From assembly GCA_014904985.1 (NCBI GenBank), contig MU128992.1, forward strand, positions 106,664 through 170,663: a DNA stretch of 64,000 bases, read 5' to 3'. How positions within the stretch are numbered: position 1 is the stretch's first letter; the number at the start of each line of letters is the position of its first letter. The notes under the pieces are model-generated. The model did no database searches and was not told the origin of the DNA. It saw only the letters and a list, made by a program, of their open reading frames with translations. The translations under genes were made by a program, and so were the position numbers. Shown here piece by piece: positions 46,183-56,748 of the stretch. The stretch comes from Hydnum rufescens UP504. Lineage: Eukaryota > Basidiomycota > Agaricomycetes > Cantharellales > Hydnaceae.

Positions 46183-47942
46183 ATGACCGGTATAGGGCCA
46201 TCGCATATAACATCTCCCCGTCCCTACCCTCCTCCCTCTCTCACCTTCAGCCCCCCACCTCCTTCTCCAATGCCGACCGCTGTCCCCATTACATTCCCGA
46301 AGCAGGTCTCACACCGCAATGGTGGCGTTGTCACCGCTGCATCACCTACCGACCTCCTCGCTCAGTCCTCTACCTCTCCTTCAACGCGCTGGCCTGGTTC
46401 TCCCATGTCCTACAAGCTAATAGGCTCGCTTGGCAATCGTTTCTATCCTGGCTCTAGTCCTGGGCCCTTCTCCGGCCCTCTGGAGTAAGCCCTGCGCTCG
46501 CTGTGGCCACCAGCCTCCTGACTAATGTATTCTTCCTAGCCTCAATGACTTCAAAGTCCATGGTGGCATCGCCTCTTCTATCGAAAGTGACCATGGCCGT
46601 CTTCTCAAGGCCCTCAATGGCGACGAGAACATTGGCAAAGATGACTTTGTCCGTAACCGCTGTCCCTTGCCACGAGGCCTCCACTAATTGCATGTCCCCT
46701 TAGTGTCAAAACTACGCATGCTGTGGTCTTGACCTGCAGGACCTCCACGCCCTCCTCGAACACTTCGAAGAAGCGCATGTCGTCGTCCTTGATTCCCCCC
46801 CTCTTGGCCCAACTCGATTCGCCAGGGACTCTCAATCTGCGCTTGATCCCGACGCAATGGAACTGGATGCTGATTCTAGTCCTTCCTCATCTGCCTCCTC
46901 TCCTCCTTCTACTCCCCCCATGGATTCTGCATCTGCCTTCGACATTTCCGTGCTCCGACCGTCCTCTCGCATGCCCACGAGCGCTTATACCACTCCTTCC
47001 CATTCTCGTCCGCACTCCCCACACCCTGATTCCCGGGCTGATGCATTCAACCAATACGCATCCTACTCTCGGTTTTCCTCACTTATGCCCGGAGCAGTCG
47101 AAACGCCACCTCCCGACTCCCCCCAATCACCCAATGCTAAATGCATACCCCCTGCACTCCTTTTTTCTTCCTCCGCCCAAACCACACCCACCGGATCACC
47201 TGCTGGCTCCCGGATATCTTCTCCTGTGCCTCACAAAACAAACGGGAATGGCTCGGCTAGTGCTCGGAAATCGTCTCAATCTGCGGCTAGTTCTGCGAAA
47301 GATGCAGGTGGTAGTTCAACGACTCTCTCAAGACCGGCAGCTGCATTGATGCTTTCCAAACCGTTCCGTTGTCCTACTGTTGGGTGTAACAAGTCCTATA
47401 AGCAAGCTAATGGTCTCAAGTATCACATTACTCACGGACAATGTAACTTCATGCCCCGTGACCCTTCCTTGGACGGTTTGGACGACCATGAAGCTGATCA
47501 AAAGTCGCGGCCATATGTTTGCCAGGTTGGCTCATGTACACGGCGATATAAGAACATGAATGGCTTACGTGAGTCATCGTTGAAAATGGGCGTTTCTCCG
47601 CCTTAATCTTGTTCTCCAGGTTATCATTACCAGCATAGCGGTGCTCATGGAGCGATGGGGCTTGCCCTTCTTGCGTCCGGCCAACATTCTCTTCAGACTG
47701 GAAATAAAGATGTTGGTGTGGACTTGCCAGCGGAACACTACCAGCAGCAAGCGCAACACTATCAGCAACCACAGTACCAGCAACAGCAAGTTCCGGAGTC
47801 TCACTTACACCTTCACTCGACCCACCCCCACTTCCAACATCATCTCCTAGTTCATCCATCCCTTCCGAAACCCCATAGCCAGGGTCCAAGTCCTATCTCG
47901 CCCTATGGACGTCACCCAGAAGGTTCACCGACACAAGCATAA
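46183..47942 (+). CDS. C2H2 zinc-finger transcription factor, Sfp1-like
   Basis: The ATG at 46183 gives MTGIGPSHITSPRPYPPPSL, and a Ser/Pro-rich N-terminus leads to SGPLDLNDFKVHGGIASSIE and DDF|CQNYACCGLDLQDLHALL, which joins in phase across introns at about 46492-46541 and 46650-46703. EHFEEAHVVVLDS completes a first atypical CxxxxxC finger. A long Ser/Pro/Thr-rich middle follows (positions about 46860-47340). Then two C2H2 fingers: CPTVGCNKSYKQANGLKYHI with a tail H, and CQVGSCTRRYKNMNGLRYHY after an intron near 47570-47620, and finally QHSGAHG. A Gln/His-rich tail (HYQQQAQHYQQPQYQQQQ) ends at a stop at 47940-47942. Finger arrangement fits Sfp1, the split-finger factor controlling ribosomal-protein gene expression and cell size; the assignment is by motif. 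Confidence 0.75.
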
Positions 47943-50783
47943 CAGGGCTTGTATCGGGTTACGTTCCCCAGCGCTCAGCCATAGTTTCTTGAAGCGCCCC
48001 CCGATCGAAACGATTATCGACCAAAACTGTGAACACCATTCCAAAATATCGTGCAATTCGGCACCTAATCCACGTGTATACGCGGTGCTCCGAAACAGCA
48101 CAGACGCTTGTTTCGGGGCAAAAAGTACATAGAGTCCACTCACAATTGTGGAACGAATTTTAAAAGCACATGAGATCTTCAATCAGTAACATTCGCCGGT
48201 CGCCTTCTTCAATACACGAGGTTGCGGTGGCTCGTTTTAACTCCTTTTGTTTGTTCCCCATGTTTACGATGCGATCATTCAAGCATCATTTTCCTCTCTC
48301 AATTTGTGTCGATTTCTCTACTTCCATTTTGCTTCCCGTCGTTTCAAACCATTGCGACACGTTCTCATGTGGGTGCGTCCTCTTATGGTTTAAGGTTTTG
48401 TTTTTGCCTTCTCTTGTCTTCGTACCTTGCCTGGGTTCCTTTAAACCCACTCTAACTTGTTTGGGATGCTCTACTCTACGAATTCTTCACTTAATCTCAC
48501 ACATCCCCACATCACTGGCGTCCGTATCTTTTCCGTTCCGTGCGCCTCCCCCAGTGGCTAGCCTCCCTTCCCTCCATCCCCACTCATCCTAGTGGTTTCA
48601 CGCTCTGCGCTGTCCATTATAGTGTAGAGTATGTCCTCATTCCCCCTTTTTGTATAGAGCGCTTCCTGTCGCCTCACTTTACACTTGACACCACACCTAC
48701 ACACGGCAGAGACACCGAAAGACATTATCGGCATGTTTTTAATCGAGCTGGTGGTAAATAGGATTGCCGGAGTGTTGTTGTTCTTGTGCTTGATCGCTCG
48801 GGTGATCTTTAACTTTGGTGATCCTGGCTCATCATAGGTCCTTGATGGAGTTGTTTCGGTCCTCAGTGGGTGCCCTGGATCGTGCCCAGTTCCTTTTGAG
48901 GTGCAACTATCGGGCATGCACCGATTCCTGCCGAATGCCCGGCCCTGGGGCCCGCGAATGGTCCTCCTTCGATCATACCAGCTTATAACCAGGAGAATAT
49001 CAAGGTTACGCTATCCCAATTCGCATTGCAGGTAGGATGCTTAGGCTGACCCCTTATGTCCTCTATTTCCCAGCTAGCAGAATACCCGAGCTAGTAATTC
49101 GAGCCACCTGAAGAAGAAGGTAGGGCACAGTAGGCGTCAGATTTGATCGAAAGGAACCCAAATCCTCTTGAAATATCTCAGGAGTGTGAACCAACCTGTC
49201 TGACCTGTCTAACTGGGTAATATCGAATTTCGTGAGTTATACCCACACGCCAGCCGTCGGCGACCCTATCTCATTACTGTATTTCATGCAGTGGTGCCAA
49301 AGTTGGAGCGTGTGTGATGGATGGGTATCACAACGTACACATTCCCACGGTCAAAATGCTAGAAGAAGAAGAAAGGCTTCACAGTTGGCTTCTTCACTTC
49401 CCTGATTCAGACGAAATTCAGTGATGAGTCAGGCGCACCCCCCGCCCCCCATGCGTAAACAATGAGGGTGAGGCACAGTGACCGATGGATGTGCTTCTTT
49501 GTTTACTGCGATGTTTGTGTTTCTGACGGGGCTGCCGCCATCCCTGCGGCTCCTATTTGATTTTGATTTCGAGGCACGTAGCAGACCGCCCCGCTACTGG
49601 CTCGTGCTCGTGGCTAGTGACTAGTGGTATGTTGCAGCAACCACTCATCTGCGTCCCTCCTTCACGTTTATCCTCCCTGGGAGTGGCCCCGAAGTCGACG
49701 GGGTGCTATTAGTGTCCCCCCCTCCCCACGAGAAGTCTGGCCTGACACCCGATCGCTGGATTGGAATTGAACCTGTTTGTGACCCACAGATGCACCACGA
49801 TCGTCATGCCTTTCTCTCCTGGAAATGATTGCGTGAGACGTGCGTCGGACGTGTGAATGAGTCTCCAGATATCAACTCGTACCCGAATTTACCAATGCAA
49901 CGCCCCCTCTGAAGTTGGGTCCCAACTTGGTATCGATGGTGTTTATCGAGTGCTGGACTTCTTAGGTAGATGATGATGATCTCACGGACGATTATATGAT
50001 TCCTTTACGCACGCGCCGAGGTGCTCCCTCGTACTATCGGGGGGGGGGTCCCATTGCCTCTTTTTCTCTAAAAGGTGACCGATAATCCTTTCCATAGACC
50101 GTGACCTTCAAGATGCGACGATGGCCATGATAATCCCGCCTTTCCTTCGAACCGATTATTGTCAATGAATGTCGAATCCGCCGTGGTGTTCTCGTGGAGC
50201 ACTGGATTCTTTGGTCCACACCGTCATATAAGGAGTTGGGGTGCAGATGGCAACGGATGATGGGGTTTTGGTGTGGAACTTCTATGTTGTCTACTACATT
50301 CTTCTCACTACTGTAGCGCTATGGTTAATTCTTCCTTCATCTATAAATGTACTCTCGAGATCTCTTCTATTTCAAATTCTATTTTTTGAGCATCTAATGC
50401 ATGCCTGGCAAATCTTATCCAAGACAATGAAGGCCCGAATTTGGCTGTACTTTTTCCGACGGAAAGCAAGGCAGTTGCATCCGAATGGTGCCCAATGTGG
50501 AAATGCGCCACCGAGGGCCAGCACCCTACCAAGTTATGGAATTACCCGGTGGGCATAATACTATTTCCTATTTTAAGCCCCCTTTCCTGCGTGCCTTGCG
50601 CGACTCCTGTCTCGTTTCGATTGAACTGTCGCTTTTAAAGCGACCGACAGGGTCGACGCCCCCTTCAACGCGATACAGTAGTCGGCGAGGGGTCCATAGG
50701 CTGCTCACTGTACGAGTACGCCAAATATAAGGGGTTCCAGGTCGACAGAAAGGGTGAACAGGTCCGCATACTGTATAATACAT
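47943..50783. other. Gene-poor stretch, no gene recognised
   Basis: Pyrimidine-rich DNA with open frames lacking motifs. The 48.2-48.6 kb part is strongly CT-rich and may be the 3' untranslated region of the zinc-finger gene. A G run sits at 50040-50048. Confidence 0.4.
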
Positions 50784-51217
50784 AGACGATATTAACATTT
50801 TTTGCCAAGACATTTTAGAGGTCCTGCTCGTCGCTGTGCAGAAGCGATCGAATTTAAGCGCTCAGCAGACGAGTCAAGTTGACGGCTCCCGGTCAGGTGG
50901 TGATCATCCTCAGCTATACTATATGAGATCGTGTGCTGAAAGTAATGCATGAGCAACTGTAGTATATAGCAGATTTTTGAGTACAAAATTGGATGCTTTG
51001 CATGGAGGTTGACTGACGTTGACCGGGCCGTTTTCCCAGGAAACCTACTGTGCTATATTCCTTCAAGTTGTAAGCTCACGATCAGGCTGAGAGTTTTCGA
51101 CGTTGTGACCCGCTAGGAGTGGAGGTCGTCCTTACTGGTTCCTCGGAGGCTATAGGACAGCCTGATATTCCTATATTTTTACCGCGGGTGTTGGCCTGAA
51201 ACTCGAAATCAACGCCA
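50784..51217 (+). repeat. Dispersed repeat, copy 1 (~435 bp)
   Basis: Starts with gacgatattaac and ends with aacgccaat. It matches 55433-55872 in the same orientation, at roughly nine bases in ten by eye. Both copies share gcagaagcgatcgaattta, accgggccgttttccca and ggcctgaaactcgaaatcaa. No protein motif was found in it. Its ends lack the usual TG...CA of LTRs. Confidence 0.8.
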
Positions 51218-51486
51218 ATATAATAGGGAACGGATTTTGCTGACTGGCCATGCATATCCTCCATCCTCATCCAATTACACTACAGATTCGCCAGACTGGG
51301 ATTCGACTGGATACTCCCAAGTCTCCAAAAGTTGCTTGTAGGGTGGATTTGCGTTGACTACTGCAGCTACCGTGCGCGTTGCCAATCTTCCAGGAAATTC
51401 TTGATGGACGCCACGAGCCCACGGTAGAGGACTGAGGCGAAGGCCCTTCTCGGTTGTATCGAGGGATGGCGGGGATGTATAGTGTT

Positions 51487-53341
51487 CTAGGTTCTAGTAA
51501 CTACACAGCCACAGAAAGGCAGACAAAGATTGTTGGAAAGTACACCTTCGGCATCATGTATAAATGCACAGATGTAGGCGTCTGGCTGAATGATAACGAC
51601 CAGGGGAAAGGGTTTGCGGGCTTGGGGGGCATCGACCTCATATTCCCTCCGGGCGTGACCTTTGAGTATCGACGAGCACCCAATCCACATCCCCAGCCAC
51701 TCTCCCTGACCCCGCATTAGGTGTATCCTTGGGAATAATGAGCTACGAATCGCCGAGGCAATGACCATCTTTATTGTATTTTCCAAGCACATTCAAGATG
51801 ACCTTACTGGTTGAAGGGGACTAGGGGTTCGGTGTCAGTGGGAGGTCTTTGCGGGAGTTCGAATACCAATGCAGTATGGGCAAAAGGCGTCAGGAGATTG
51901 AAGAGTGTCGTTGGTATGGCATCACCCTCGGCGGTGACGGGCACGAGATTGGAGGCATCCAGTGGGCAATCGCCCACTTGTATCGGCTCGCCATCCTTCC
52001 CTCACAGCGTGTACGCCTGTTGAGGCGAGGTGAGATAGGGTGGCACACACTTGCATCGTGCTAATACATGCCTCCGGCGATGAACACACGACCGACGCGA
52101 AACTGGTCAGCGCATCGAATGTTTGGTCTACAATAGGCTGTAACGTCAACAAGTGGCATCTAAATTCGTTGCGGGGGGGATGCACTTTGGATACGATACG
52201 CATTAACGTTTGGTCAATACCACGGAATCATCCTTCACGATCTTCCTCAGATATGCCTTGAATGCATGAAAACCGCCATCGACGACCTTTTGTATTTCGT
52301 CAGGGATCCCATTACCCAGTACTGAGAAGTGAGCCGGACCCATGGGCAAGGCCAGCCTTCTGAACAATATAATGAGAACCAATGACACGCCATTAGTCAC
52401 GAGGATTCGAAATTGTCATGCAAAAAGAAGACATACAACCTGGTGGCGGCACTTCCATAAGCGGCCCAATACTTTCGTGACGCAGAGAGTTAAAAACCAT
52501 CGATCAACAGTGTATGTAAGAGTGGAAACCTCACCTCACGATCCAAACCTTCCAGATCTACATCAGCGACAAGGAAAGCTTCCTTCTCCAGCGTTTCTCC
52601 CGAGAAGTTGACCCCGAGGTGTTTTCGAGTAACCCTTTTTTTGAGCAAGACATTAATTGAAGATATCGTATGAGATGAAGAGAGGAGCAAAATAACCTCG
52701 CGCTCCATCGGCTCCGATCCTCCTGTCCACTTTCAAGGCTTCATTCTGGGAAGAACCACGTTTGGCACGTTTTAGGAGGTTCGTAGTCACCTTGTAAGCA
52801 CCTTGTGTAAAGTCCACGAGTTCCATCCCAAGTTCGACCGCAACGCCAAGCCGACTCAGGTGCGAACGTAGGATTGCCTCTGTACCTGCATTGACCAGGC
52901 ATCTGGGGACTGGGCTGGGGCAACGAAGAGACAGTGAGGAAAAGCCATATCAAGCCATAAAAGAAATGGCACAACTTCTGGAGTCGCGGGTCCTTTCACA
53001 TCCAAGTCCAACGTCCTAATGACAGATTTCCGTCATACGCTCTCATTTGAGGGGGTTCGAGAGAATGTCTGTGACCAGACCCAGGATCTTGAATAGCTCG
53101 AGAATCCTAGGCTACAGCCGAACATCAGGTGGGGGGTCAAAGACCAGGGAATCGGTGCGCTTACTTGAATTCCAGTACTACGGACACCGATCTGATTATC
53201 CAATGCCTTTTCTATAAGACGAACGATGATCCCTCTCTTGCGCAGAACAAGGGCCGCCGCGACATCACCTGGGTTATCCACATCAGTGAGGAAATTAGCA
53301 CATAGATTTGGTAGTGGGGAGGGGGGACGTGCATGGCCCAC
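51487..53341 (-). pseudogene. FAD-dependent aromatic monooxygenase (PheA/PcpB-like), degraded
   Basis: A class A flavin monooxygenase of the phenol/pentachlorophenol hydroxylase type. The recognisable pieces, in order, are: VAAALVLRKRGIIVRLIEKA, then IGVRSTGIQ and PRILELFKILGLVTDILSN; YVRTHLSRLGVAVELGMELV and RIGADGARG (DG motif); VTRKHLGVNFSGETLEKEAF and LVADVDLEGLDREVRF; RPNIRCADQFRVGRVFIAG; VGDCPLDASNLVPVTAEGDA with TLFNLLTPFAHTALVFELP; GDVDWVLVDTQ; and VVIIQPDAYICAFIHDAEGV from the thioredoxin-like C-terminal domain, ending at a stop at 51487-51489. The FAD-binding GxGxxG near the start is not visible, and the GDAAH-containing segment after RVFIAG, with roughly 150 residues after it, is missing. 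Several frame changes also occur (for example near 51650). I judge it non-functional. Confidence 0.6.
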
Positions 53342-54115
53342 CTCAAACCTATATGGGAATCAGATTACACCTCGGGTTTTCGGTGGGACGACCTACATAA
53401 GTTCTTGGGATGATGACATTTGTGGGTGAAGGTGTGAAGGGCACGTACACTATGATATTCCACCTGATATGGACGATTAGGTGTACCGTGTGCGCGTAGG
53501 GGTTGGCGCCGAGCCGACACCCCGCAACAATCATGTAGGATCCTACAGTGTTGTAGGCCTGACAGGACCGCGTAAGCTTGTTACGAAGTTCAACCACATT
53601 TCCAGTCAAGGGTCTTGGTACAACTGATGCACAAGACCGGCCATTGGATGCTCAGCTAGGCGATCCGCCGTGGATCCAGAAACGACATTTGGATATGCAT
53701 GGCCAAGACATGTCGGGAGAGAGGGACAAGAACTGGGCAAAGTATGTGGAACAGCGGTTAGAGTTGCTTACATCATTCTTGTGATACCTAATTATGAGAG
53801 CCCAAGACCCACCAAGACGGAATATTACTCTCGATTATGGAATTGGACCGATGAAGCGATGTTCGACGACCTGTGCTAATAAGCGCTTGCGGAGCCTCTG
53901 GTAATCATAGGAAGCTTCATCCAGGGACTTGTCGACGGCTGAATCACATAACTTATCGAGTAATGCGTTTCAATCGTGTCTTTGTCTTCTCTGGTGTGTA
54001 GCAATGATTTGGGCTGTTCAGGCTCAAAAGATTTGAATACATCCTCAATGGGTAAGTGATATTCTGCCTTGCCTCGCATCGCCTCGCCTTGACCTCTCTC
54101 GCTGCCCAAGGCCTC
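53342..54115. other. Unrecognised coding-like fragments
   Basis: A minus-strand frame at 53349-53609 contains NVVELRNKLTRSCQAYNTVG and looks coding-like, and a further minus-strand piece around 53850-53970 reads SLDEASYDYQRLRKRLLAQV. They could be remnants of a neighbouring gene; I cannot name it. Confidence 0.25.
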
Positions 54116-55142
54116 ATGCCATCCAGAGGACTCTTCGCAAGGATAAGACGCAGTGTCAAATCGCCTTCAGCCCCGTCCAATGCCTCCTCTCCTAACAGGC
54201 CACCCACTCCGGAGCCTCCCACCACGCCTCAGCTATTATATCCAGATTACCTCAATGAGAACGCCGGCCTAGGATGGGACGCCGCTCTCGCTATGGCTTC
54301 CATAATCCATGATATACCACTCTTCCACGTGCACTTTCTTATCCGCTCACTCAAATTTTCGACGTCGTGGCGGAGGCAATCGAAGCAGTCAAAACCATGC
54401 GCAACGGAAGAGATGGATGCACGCAACTCATAGTTCGGGTCACAAAGTTCCTTGAGGGCTTCATAGGCGGGTTGAAGGGGAGCAACGTCCTCGATAATAC
54501 AGCAATAGCTTCAAGTTTACTCATTTTAAGGCGGTATGCTCCTCAATTTCCTCCCACAATCTCTAGAGTGAAATATATTCCTTTCTGCTATAGGAACCTG
54601 ATGGTGATTTGCGCTGACGCAAAGCGATGGTCGAGTTTGAATCTTTGGAGAAGCTACATCCAGCGTGATCAAATTATCATTGCGATATTGAGGCACGAAG
54701 TCAATCTCACAGATTGTTTCCACACGTTCCAAGTGAGTGTGCATTTAATAGGTTCCCTCTCACTTCGCGAAGACGAGCTGATGTCATCATAAAGATCGTC
54801 GTATTGGTATCGATAATAGCATCTAACCCTGTGGACAGAGTAGGGACGATCGCGTCTCCTGGCCCATGGGTCTCGGTCCCGAAGTCGAAAAGGGAACGAA
54901 AACGTGAGGCCGCCGCCGCTGCCGCGGCTATTGCTGATGTTCATTCTTCTTGGGCAACATGGAGACGTGGGTAATTGTCCAAGAACTATCAGAATGTTAC
55001 TGACTCTCCTCACCACAGCCAATCCATTGCTTGCCCCATCGCCCCCACCAACCGAACAATTGACTTTGATTCAGGAAGTACAGACGGGCTCACCAGGGTT
55101 GTTTGGCCCACGATCGCTCCACGACTCTTGGGATGGTTCATA
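54116..55142 (+). CDS. Small protein with NLR N-terminal (MLKL-NTD/HeLo-like) helical domain
   Basis: An ATG at 54116 opens MPSRGLFARIRRSVKSPSAP and a Pro/Ser-rich linker. It continues, after an unresolved frame change near 54350, into a helical region: FDVVAEAIEAVKTMRNGRDG, VRVTKFLEGFIGGLKGSN, NLMVICADAKRWSSLNLWRS, YIQRDQIIIAILRHEVNLTD and CFHTFQ. The pattern resembles the four-helix N-terminal domain (MLKL_NTD/HeLo-like) found at the start of agaricomycete NLRs, a membrane-active cell-death domain. No NACHT, kinase or WD40 part follows; the remaining exons give an Ala/Arg-rich segment and EQLTLIQEVQTGSPGLFGPR, ending in HDSWDGS at 55140-55142. It may be a stand-alone effector or a truncated NLR. 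The domain call is by pattern and moderately uncertain. Confidence 0.45.
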
Positions 55143-55432
55143 AACGACTAGCCTTTTCCTTCGCAATTTTGTACTCACGACTGCTTATGACCTTCATCTG
55201 ACCTCGTAATTCGATATCTTATCATGAGCTGTTTGTTTGTATTCTACATTTTTGAATGATTATACCCTAACGCTCGGAGCTGAGGGTACGATGTTGGAAT
55301 TAAAAAAAAGTGTTGATTATGTAATCAGCCCAACCCCCCTATTTGGGCTTAAACGGCGCACCCCTACCACCCTTTTGTATCGTGGTACACCTCCCAGGAT
55401 ATCCTGGCTTTTTTTACCTAGTTAGGCCCCTA

Positions 55433-55872
55433 TGGACGATATTAACAATTTTTTCCCCGGCATTTTAGAGGTTCTGCTGGTCGCTGTGCAGAAGCGATCG
55501 AATTTAAGTGCTCAGCAGACGAGCAAGTTGAGGGCTCCCGGCCAGGTGGTGATCATCCCCAGCTATACTATATGAGATAGTGTACTGAAAATAATGGTTG
55601 AGCAACTGAGCGGATTTTTGAGCACAAAATCGGATGCTTTGCATGGGGATTAACTGACGTTGACCGGGCCGTTTTCCCAGGGAGCCTACTGTGCTATATT
55701 CCTTCAAGTTGTAAGCTCATGATCAGGCTGAGAGTTTCCGACGTTCTGACCCGCTAGGAGTGGAAGTCGACATGCCTGAACTCCTTACTGATTCCGCGGA
55801 GGCTATAGGACAGGCCCGATATTCCTATACTTTTTACCGCGGGTGTTGGCCTGAAACTCGAAATCAACGCCA
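55433..55872 (+). repeat. Dispersed repeat, copy 2 (~440 bp)
   Basis: Direct copy of 50784-51217, with several small indels (for example an extra acatgcctga-like piece near 55771-55780). The two copies flank about 4.2 kb holding the decayed monooxygenase and the MLKL-NTD-like gene. Boundaries are abrupt on both sides. Confidence 0.8.
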
Positions 55873-56748
55873 ATTGGGAAAGAGTACATGGGGGGATTGT
55901 TAGTTCGAAAATGGAAGGCAGCTGAAAAAGGGTTGTGTTCTAATTCTACGCTTGTGCTAAAAGACAAGGGAAATTATTAAGGCCTCCCCATAGCCAAAAA
56001 TATGTTCAACTTGGATCAAAATTTGTTCATTAGGGGTACCTTCGGCTACACATTTGCTGTATATCTGTTCTATATTTGGTTTGTATTTGCTTTATAAAAA
56101 AGTTAGATATCACAGAATGAAGGGCAAATTTTATGTGCCGAAGGGACCCTAAAACTTCGTTCAAGTTCCGTGAGAGTCTCAGTTTGTTGAAAATTTCCTA
56201 CTACGTGAATGGCCCGGTGGCGAACACTGCTGATTAATGAATTGTGCCGAGAGGGAGAGGGAGAGGAGAATCTGGTTTGGATCCCGCATAGGCACGGAAG
56301 GCGCCGAGAGGGGACTATTGTTACCTATCTACAAACAGTGACAGGGGATCATACAAGCAACAAGTGGAGGGACATTGGGGGCAAATCCAACCGAGCAAAG
56401 ATGAATTATGCCGAGTCTAATATCGCCGATGATGCGACCGGAAGCAAATATGCTCCACATAACCGACAACAGGCACTTGTGCAGTAGAAAACTGCGCATG
56501 ACCACATAAATTATTCCCCAAGGATAGCTAGTCAAGCGAAAAACCACCTTATACACCAGTATATAACACATTCCCTCACTATCTATCACTATTTCTGTTT
56601 CACTGGACTCGGAGGAAGCAAGCCCCCTGGCACGCGTAATCGGACCTGTCTTGTCGTAGAGTAATCCAGGCCTATCCCAGCCTCTCTATAGATCGAAACG
56701 GACCTTGGGTCCCCGATAACGACCCGTTAATCAGTGCTGTGTGCTCTC
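55873..56748. other. Gene-poor stretch, no gene recognised
   Basis: AT-rich sequence with poly-A/T spots; open frames near 56209-56487 have no motif. A promoter for the glycosidase gene is expected at the right end. Confidence 0.4.

Noticed and set aside
46454..46693. Minus-strand open frames opposite the zinc-finger gene
   Set aside because: Antisense shadows of the Ser/Pro-rich plus-strand exons.
50784..55872. LTR retrotransposon with the two repeats as LTRs
   Set aside because: No TG...CA ends, no primer-binding site or polypurine tract, and the interior encodes a monooxygenase and a small helical protein, not gag-pol.
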